Of a DNA stretch of 11,852 nt, positions 7,393 through 11,852 are shown one piece after another. A program made the position numbers and the translations under genes. Source of the DNA: Phycisphaerae bacterium (GTDB lineage: Bacteria > Planctomycetota > Phycisphaerae > JAAYCJ01). Numbering within the stretch: the first letter of the stretch is position 1; each line of letters begins with the position of its first letter. A model generated the notes under the pieces. The model worked only from the letters and a program-made list of their open reading frames with translations, made no database searches and had not been told where the DNA came from. Location of the stretch: the NCBI GenBank assembly GCA_012514125.1, contig JAAZAW010000011.1:1-11852 (forward strand), written 5' to 3'.

Positions 7393-7422
7393 AAAAACCA
7401 AGATTGGATTTTGGATTTTTTT
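7393..7422 (+). terminator. A/T-rich terminator-like hairpin
   Basis: AAAAACCAA (7393-7401) can pair with TTGGATTTT (7411-7419) around a 9-nt loop with one A/A mismatch, followed by more T. The stem is weak in GC. It could insulate the flagellar promoter from upstream transcription. Confidence 0.25.
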
Positions 7423-7583
7423 ATAAGACTACGAAAAACGTCCCATAAATTCTTCTTTTTAAGACGCCATGTTTCGCGGAGTGTAATTCTTTAAAATACA
7501 AGCCTTTATATTTAGGTGTCGAAATGATGATTTTGGGGGGCGGCTTACCATCATGGATGACGGCTACGTCTGATAAAGTTAAT

Positions 7584-7611
7584 TAAGTCGTTCAAAGAGT
7601 TTAGCCGATAA
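7584..7611 (+). promoter_or_regulatory. Candidate flagellar sigma28 (FliA) promoter for the fliD operon
   Basis: GCCGATAA at 7604-7611 is identical to the -10 consensus of sigma28 promoters, as known from enteric bacteria. At the normal 11-12-nt spacing the -35 is only partial (TAAGTCGT at 7584-7591). A much better -35 match, TAAAGTTA (7574-7581), is 22 nt upstream of the -10. Late flagellar genes such as fliD and fliS are standard FliA targets. The predicted transcript would start near 7618 and have a leader of about 75 nt. Confidence 0.6.
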
Positions 7612-7650
7612 AGAAAAAGTGTCGAGGCGCTGGAAATTAAGCCAGGGTTA

Positions 7651-7672
7651 GTAATCTTGTCGGGAAGATTAC
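7651..7672 (+). other. Stem-loop in the leader of the flagellar operon
   Basis: GTAATCTT (7651-7658) and AAGATTAC (7665-7672) form a perfect 8-bp stem with the 6-nt loop GTCGGG, 7 nt upstream of the GGAGGA ribosome site. There is no T-tract, so it is not a terminator. It may stabilise the 5' end or bind a regulator that controls translation of the first gene. Confidence 0.45.
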
Positions 7673-7691
7673 GTTGTTTGGAGGATTAAGC

Positions 7692-7889
7692 ATGGCCGGC
7701 GTCGTGGGGAATACGAAAAAACAAACAGAAATAGTGAAAAAAATCGGCAGATGCCTGCGAGGATGGATCGACGGCAAGACGGTTTACCGTTATATCAGAG
7801 AAATGCCCCGCGTTGTTGACATCAAACCGAGGTCTTTAAAGTCCTGGATGGAGGATGGTTTTTATTCCAGGAACCTGTTGGACGAATAA
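7692..7889 (+). CDS. Small basic protein, putative MerR-like winged-helix fragment
   Basis: I do not recognise this 65-aa protein as a named family. The ATG at 7692 is chosen over an upstream TTG because GGAGGA (7680-7685) lies 6 nt before it. The product is rich in Lys/Arg. Its second half, VDIKPRSLKSWMEDGFYSR (about 42-60), resembles the helix-turn-helix and first wing of MerR/excisionase-type proteins (pattern gVsprTLrrWeeeGll). The N-terminal half (8-36) looks helical and basic. There is no signal peptide, membrane segment or cysteine pair. It lies 39 bp upstream of fliD, after the sigma28-type promoter, and is probably the first gene of the flagellar operon. A role in controlling filament genes is plausible but unproven. 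It could equally be a small flagellar accessory protein. Confidence 0.6.
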   Translation: MAGVVGNTKKQTEIVKKIGRCLRGWIDGKTVYRYIREMPRVVDIKPRSLKSWMEDGFYSRNLLDE

Positions 7890-7928
7890 ACTGGTGGAAC
7901 CGGTGAAACGAATCGTTGGAGAAACAGC

Positions 7929-10900
7929 ATGGGAACCATAAGCACAAGTACGGGCTTGATCAGCGGTATCAATATCGAAGATATTGTCTCAAAATTGATG
8001 CAATTGAGTCGCCAGCCTGTGACGTTGCTTGAGGCACGCATTGAAAACCTCAACACGGAAAAGACAGCCTTTACAACCATTTCCGCCCAGCTTTTGAGCT
8101 TGAAAACCGCTGTGACTCCTTTCAAATCCGGTGTTAATTTTCGATTGAACACCGCGACCAGCAGCCAGGAAAACATTTTGACGGCCAGGGCTTCTTCCGA
8201 TGCGACACCGGGGGCGTATACATTCAGTGTTCGGCAAAAAGCTCAGGCCCATCAACTGGTCAGCCAGGGATTTAACGACGTCGACCGCACTCCGATAGGA
8301 TCGGGAACCATCAGTTTCGAACTCGGACAAGGCAATCTTGACCGGGACACGAGCCTGAGTCAATTGCGAGGACAGCGGGGGATTCGCAGGGGTGTCATTC
8401 GAATTACCGACCGTTCGGGCAAATCTGCCGATATCGATTTGTCCAAAGCCATGAGTGTTTCCGATGTTCTTACAACGATCAACTCTGCGGCCAATCTGAA
8501 TGTTCGGGCTACGGTGTCCGGCGACAGAATCGTCTTGCAGGATTTTTCCGGTTTTACGGCCCAAAACCTTACCGTACAGGACATTAACGGCGGATACGCC
8601 GCCGCCGACCTGGGGATTGCGGGTTCAGTGGCGGATACCACAATCACCGGCAGCGATCTGGTCAGTATGACCGATACCACCGCGCTGCGGTTGCTCAATG
8701 ACGGAAATGGAATCGAAACCAACGGTTTGGCAGCCGATATGCAACTTACTTTGCGTGATGGAACCGCGTTTACGGTCGATCTGAACGGCGCGACAGATAT
8801 CAATACCTCTCTGAGCCTTTTCAACGGCGGGCAGGGCATTCGGCCTGGATCGATCAAAATTACCAACAAAGCGGGCGCCATCGCCAATATCGACCTGAGT
8901 GAAGCAAAAACCATCAACGATGTCCTGACGGCGATCAATAATTCGGGTCTGGAACTGACCGCTACGTGGGTCGATGGATCAAGATTCAATATCACCGACT
9001 CCAGTACAGGCACCAAGACCTTCAAGATTGAAAATGTCGATGGCGGCTCGACCGCCAGCGATCTGGGGCTTGATACTATTGCCGCCACAAGTACTCGCGG
9101 CAAACAAATTTACAGCATCACCACGCTCGGCGATGTGACCCGGGCCATAGAAGACGCTGCTTATCGCGCCACCGGTTCGACCGACAAAATCGATGTCCGA
9201 ATTTCGGACGACGGCAAGGGACTGACCTTCCAGGATAACACCGGCGGCACAGGCGATCTGACCATTGCATCAATTTTAGGGTCAAACGCCGCCGAAGATT
9301 TGGGCATCGCCGGGACCTACTCTGCTGATATGATCACCGGCTCAAGGCTTCTGGCGGGCCTCAATACGGTTTTGCTCAAAAATCTCAATGGTGGGGCAGG
9401 CATCGAACGCGGCATCATCGAAATTCAAAATCGTAATGGCGTCAGTGCTCAGATCGATCTGAGCGCCGCCCAGACGTTAGCCGAGGTGATGGATGCGATT
9501 AATCATTCCGGCTTGGACATCCAGGCGTTCCTTAATAGCTCCGGCACGGGGATTTTGCTGATGGATAATACCGGCGGAACCGCTGCGAATTTCAGGATAT
9601 CCGATGTCAATTCCACTATGGCGGCGGATTTAGGGATTATTATCGATCAAGACGTCAACCAGGTGGATTCAGGCAATAATCAGCTTCGGTATGTTTCTCG
9701 AGCGACCTTGCTCTCTGAGCTTAAAGGCGGCAAGGGGATTGCGGCAGGGGCTTTTTCGATTACCGATAGCGCCGGCACGAAAAAAACGATCTCGCTGTCG
9801 AGTTCGGACGTCACCACTATGAGCGTCGGCGATCTTATTGACAGAATCAACTCACAGGGGCTGGGCGTCAAAGCGTCGATTAATTCAACCGGTGACGGAC
9901 TTCTCATTACCGATACCGCCGGCGGAGCCACCCCTTTGACGATCCGGAACGAAGGTTCTTCGTCGACGGCGACGGATCTGAATATCGCCGGTGAAGCGGA
10001 TTCCGCGGGAGCGGGCAAAATTGACGGATCGTATGAATACAAAATTACGCTCGGCGGCTCGGATACCCTGAGCACCCTGGTGAAAAAGATCAACGACCTC
10101 AACGCCAATATCAAGGCTTCGATTATCAACGACGGTACGGGAGCCAATTCCTATCGGTTGAATCTCACAAGCCAGAGCACCGGCAATATCGGAAAAATGA
10201 TCGTTAATTCCGGCACGATCAATCTCAATATGTTCGAACTGGTCAAAGCTCAGGATGCGGTCGTTTCTCTGGGCGACAATGCCGCAAGCCCCATCGTTTC
10301 AAGTTCCAGCACCAATACGTTTTCAGACCTGATTTCCGGATTGACTCTCAATGTCCAAAACGCCGGAACAAGCCCCGTGACCATTACCGTCGCCCGGAAT
10401 AATGATTCGGTGGTCGAAAAAATGGAATCGTTCATCGAAAAGTTTAATACGGTCCTGGCGTCGATTGCCGATCTGACAAAATATGATGCGGAAACACAGG
10501 AAGCGGGCATCCTGCTGGGAAATAATACGGTGGATTCCGTGAAGACACAGCTTTTAAATGTGATTACCAAAAAATTCAACGATGCCGGCTCGATCAGAAC
10601 GCTTAGTCAGATGGGATTTTCGATTAACAGCAGTACTCAATTGGAGCTGGACAAAGAAAAATTTCTCGAAATGATGTCGTCCCACGCCCAGGATATCGAA
10701 AAGTTCTTTTCCACCGCGGAGACGGGGTTTGCCGCAGCGATAGACAAGATTCTTGATTATCAGACCCGAAGTTATGACGGGATGATTGCCAAAACCACCG
10801 CCAGTTATGACAGCCGAATGGGAATGATGAACGACAGAATTGAATATTTGACAGAATTACTTGATTCCAAGGAGCAACGGTTATATCTGCAATTTGCCAA

Positions 10901-10994
10901 TATGGAGAGTGCGTTGGCCAAGATGCAGGGAACATCATCTATTTTGTCAAGTTGGGCTGAAAGTTTGTCGAACACTAATAATAATAAGAAGTAG
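7929..10994 (+). CDS. fliD: Flagellar filament cap protein FliD (HAP2), long form with hook IN repeats
   Basis: FliD caps the growing flagellar filament and directs flagellin folding outside the cell. It is exported by the flagellar type III apparatus, which fits the lack of a Sec signal peptide. The FliD_N domain (about 8-110) starts STGLISGINIEDIVSKLMQL and continues into a coiled region rich in Leu. The FliD_C domain (about 775-1010) carries DLISGLTLNVQNAG, VEKMESFIEKFN, LSQMGFSI and a long terminal helix ending ALAKMQGTSSILSSW. Between them lie flagellin hook IN modules with the pattern GGxGI..G.I.IT...G..A.IDLS.A.T..DV..AIN, then a D-GG-AADLGI end: complete ones at 142-233, 292-382, 480-571 and 592-687, and half-modules at 250-291, 398-462 and about 702-755. 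At 1021 aa it is about twice the length of enteric FliD (468 aa). GGAGA (7918-7922) lies 6 nt before the ATG. fliS follows after 32 bp. Confidence 0.95.
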   Translation: MGTISTSTGLISGINIEDIVSKLMQLSRQPVTLLEARIENLNTEKTAFTTISAQLLSLKTAVTPFKSGVNFRLNTATSSQENILTARASSDATPGAYTFSVRQKAQAHQLVSQGFNDVDRTPIGSGTISFELGQGNLDRDTSLSQLRGQRGIRRGVIRITDRSGKSADIDLSKAMSVSDVLTTINSAANLNVRATVSGDRIVLQDFSGFTAQNLTVQDINGGYAAADLGIAGSVADTTITGSDLVSMTDTTALRLLNDGNGIETNGLAADMQLTLRDGTAFTVDLNGATDINTSLSLFNGGQGIRPGSIKITNKAGAIANIDLSEAKTINDVLTAINNSGLELTATWVDGSRFNITDSSTGTKTFKIENVDGGSTASDLGLDTIAATSTRGKQIYSITTLGDVTRAIEDAAYRATGSTDKIDVRISDDGKGLTFQDNTGGTGDLTIASILGSNAAEDLGIAGTYSADMITGSRLLAGLNTVLLKNLNGGAGIERGIIEIQNRNGVSAQIDLSAAQTLAEVMDAINHSGLDIQAFLNSSGTGILLMDNTGGTAANFRISDVNSTMAADLGIIIDQDVNQVDSGNNQLRYVSRATLLSELKGGKGIAAGAFSITDSAGTKKTISLSSSDVTTMSVGDLIDRINSQGLGVKASINSTGDGLLITDTAGGATPLTIRNEGSSSTATDLNIAGEADSAGAGKIDGSYEYKITLGGSDTLSTLVKKINDLNANIKASIINDGTGANSYRLNLTSQSTGNIGKMIVNSGTINLNMFELVKAQDAVVSLGDNAASPIVSSSSTNTFSDLISGLTLNVQNAGTSPVTITVARNNDSVVEKMESFIEKFNTVLASIADLTKYDAETQEAGILLGNNTVDSVKTQLLNVITKKFNDAGSIRTLSQMGFSINSSTQLELDKEKFLEMMSSHAQDIEKFFSTAETGFAAAIDKILDYQTRSYDGMIAKTTASYDSRMGMMNDRIEYLTELLDSKEQRLYLQFANMESALAKMQGTSSILSSWAESLSNTNNNKK

Positions 10995-11026
10995 CCCACA
11001 AGATGATGAGAACGAGGTATCAGTAA

Positions 11027-11524
11027 ATGAGCAATAGTTTCAGACACGGAAAAATGGAATATCTTCGAACGAAGGTGTTGACGGCTTCTCCGGAAGAACT
11101 TCATCTGATGCTTTATGACGGCGCGATTCGTTTTGCGGAAGACGCCAAATCCGCTTTGCAGGAAGGGAACCTTGAAAAAGCTTACGACGCATTGATCCGA
11201 ACGCAGAATATCGTCCTGGAGATGTCGTCGGGATTAAATCACGAAGAAAATCCCGAATTGTCCGCGAAACTGAGCAGTCTGTATAATTTCATCTATCGTC
11301 GATTGATCGACGCCAATATGAAACGCGATATTGCGGCGATAGACGACGCGCTGAAAATTTTGAGTTATCAGCGGGAAACGTGGGTCCTGCTGATGGAAAA
11401 ACTGGCAAGAGAAAAACAAGGCACGGCCCCTGCGATGGAAACTTCGGATATTTCAAACATATCTCATGAATCCGGTGACGTATTTCAGCGAGAACCCGGA
11501 ATGACCTTGAGCCTGAGCGTGTAA
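11027..11524 (+). CDS. fliS: Flagellar export chaperone FliS
   Basis: FliS binds the C-terminus of newly made flagellin in the cytoplasm, prevents premature polymerisation and hands it to the export gate. The 165-aa product shows the family pattern: a short N-terminus, then YLRTKVLTASPEELHLMLYDGAI (12-34), a LEKAYDALIRTQNIVLEM helix (49-66), SAKLSSLYNFIYRRLIDANM (79-98) and a final helix with LSYQRETWVLLMEKL (112-126). The helical FliS fold ends at about residue 130. The remaining 35 residues (QGTAPAMETS onward, Ser/Glu-rich) extend beyond the usual 120-140 aa and look disordered. GAGGT (11013-11017) is a reasonable ribosome site. The gene follows fliD at 32 bp, the classic fliD-fliS order, and is the last gene before the terminator at 11596. 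Confidence 0.93.
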   Translation: MSNSFRHGKMEYLRTKVLTASPEELHLMLYDGAIRFAEDAKSALQEGNLEKAYDALIRTQNIVLEMSSGLNHEENPELSAKLSSLYNFIYRRLIDANMKRDIAAIDDALKILSYQRETWVLLMEKLAREKQGTAPAMETSDISNISHESGDVFQREPGMTLSLSV

Positions 11525-11595
11525 TACGATCAGGTGCGTCTGAACGCCTGGAGCCTGACAGGATTTATCCATGATATAGCGAAGCAAATTTCTTG

Positions 11596-11623
11596 ATCCC
11601 GCTTTATGCGGGATTTATTATTT
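11596..11623 (+). terminator. Intrinsic terminator of the fliD-fliS operon
   Basis: ATCCCGC (11596-11602) and GCGGGAT (11608-11614) form a perfect 7-bp stem with a 5-nt loop, followed by the T-rich TTATTATTT. It lies about 70 bp after the fliS stop, past a smaller imperfect hairpin (about 11534-11553). Confidence 0.8.
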
Positions 11624-11631
11624 GTGGTGGA

Positions 11632-11637
11632 TATAAT
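11632..11637 (+). promoter_or_regulatory. Candidate -10 element of the downstream gene
   Basis: TATAAT matches the housekeeping -10 consensus and sits between the fliS terminator and the next gene, leaving a leader of roughly 42 nt. No good TTGACA-like -35 is found at 16-18 nt, where the terminator stem lies, so activation by another factor or a false match is possible. Confidence 0.35.
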
Positions 11638-11685
11638 TTCCTGTTATTGTTGTGACATAAATATATTTGGGAGGTATGACCGCCG

Positions 11686-11852
11686 ATGAATAGGATACTC
11701 GGAATATTTTTCACGATCTGTTTGATTTTTGTAATGACCGTCGGTTTGGCTTCTGCGCAAACGGAGCAGATGACCCCAGATAAAAAAGCAGACGCTTCAA
11801 AAAAAATCAACCTCAACAAGGTCAAGTTATTAATGTCACAGGCGAACCAGGC
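11686..11852 (+). CDS. N-terminus of an exported protein of unknown function (cut by the window end)
   Basis: The reading frame is open for 55 codons to the end of the window, so only the N-terminus is visible and the family cannot be named. It begins with a clear Sec signal peptide: M-N-R, a hydrophobic core (4-21), and an ASA/Q cleavage site after A24. A hydrophilic Lys/Asp/Gln-rich segment follows (25-42), then a probable helix NLNKVKLLMSQANQ. GGGAGG (11669-11674) lies 11 nt upstream. An ATG at 11676, immediately after this site, would give only five codons before a stop, so 11686 is preferred. The gene comes after the fliS terminator and a candidate -10, and so is probably a separate transcription unit. 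Confidence 0.65.
   Translation, partial: MNRILGIFFTICLIFVMTVGLASAQTEQMTPDKKADASKKINLNKVKLLMSQANQ

Larger units (their letters stand above)
6830..7691. other. Long AT-rich intergenic region without a convincing gene
   Basis: About 860 bp separate the beta-helix gene from the flagellar operon. I find no ORF in it with protein-like composition. It holds the beta-helix gene's 5' control region, a 19-bp palindrome (6948-6966), a weak hairpin plus T-run (7202-7225), a REP/BIME-like repeat (7271-7329), a second A/T-rich terminator-like hairpin (7393-7422), a sigma28-like -10 element (7604-7611) and a perfect stem-loop just before the first flagellar gene (7651-7672). A small RNA or a decayed gene cannot be excluded. 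Confidence 0.6.

Noticed and set aside
7300..7494. 64-codon plus-strand ORF in the long spacer
   Set aside because: It starts with GTG inside a REP-like repeat, gives the PSTGSGSG-type peptide typical of such repeats, then low-complexity Lys/Phe-rich sequence, and has no ribosome site.
7520..7580. Possible riboswitch in the G-rich stretch before the flagellar promoter
   Set aside because: It does not fit the c-di-GMP or other riboswitch consensus I know, and it lies upstream of the predicted transcription start.
8360..9103. 247-codon minus-strand ORF opposite fliD
   Set aside because: Its Ser/Val/Leu-rich composition is a by-product of the repeated fliD sequence; there is no ribosome site or domain.
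11604..11825. 73-codon minus-strand ORF near the right end
   Set aside because: It is antisense to the signal-peptide gene that has a good ribosome site, and it would run into the fliS terminator stem.
1..11852. CRISPR array, tRNA or rRNA genes, insertion sequence transposase
   Set aside because: No regularly spaced repeats of CRISPR type, no tRNA-like cloverleaf or rRNA sequence noticed by eye, and no transposase ORF in the window.

Overview
The window comes from a moderate-GC, flagellated Gram-negative-type bacterium. The best guess is a Planctomycetota member, perhaps Phycisphaerae-like. This rests on the very long FliD built from flagellin hook IN modules, the large secreted beta-helix protein ending in a choice-of-anchor-Q-type tail, and the overall gene style. 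No 16S or other marker is present, so the taxonomy is inference.

Layout. (1) Positions 57-2402, minus strand: a two-gene operon encoding a secreted parvulin-like peptidyl-prolyl isomerase protein, then an AlaC-type alanine aminotransferase, closed by a perfect 12-bp stem terminator. (2) Positions 2543-4617, plus strand, divergent from the first operon: nucleoside diphosphate kinase (ndk) followed by (R)-citramalate synthase (cimA). CimA condenses pyruvate with acetyl-CoA toward 2-oxobutyrate and isoleucine, and AlaC interconverts alanine and pyruvate, so the two divergent units share the pyruvate node. (3) Positions 4653-4703: a REP/BIME-like palindrome between the convergent cimA and beta-helix genes. 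(4) Positions 4721-6829, minus strand: a 702-aa exported protein with an Ig-like domain, an acidic Pro-rich linker, a parallel beta-helix and a choice-of-anchor-Q-type tail. (5) Positions 6830-7691: an AT-rich 860-bp spacer with no convincing gene. It holds a 19-bp palindrome, a second copy of the REP/BIME-like repeat, weak terminator-like hairpins and a flagellar sigma28-type promoter signal. (6) Positions 7692-11524, plus strand: a late flagellar operon with a 65-aa putative MerR-like winged-helix protein, a 1021-aa FliD filament cap and the FliS flagellin chaperone, ending at a clear terminator. (7) Positions 11686-11852: the 5' end of a secreted protein gene that runs off the window.

Most of the window is housekeeping and flagellar. 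The parts most worth a second look are the FliD repeat architecture, in which one hook IN module appears split by the insertion of another; the small putative DNA-binding protein and hairpin leader at the head of the flagellar operon; and the paired palindromic repeats flanking the beta-helix gene.
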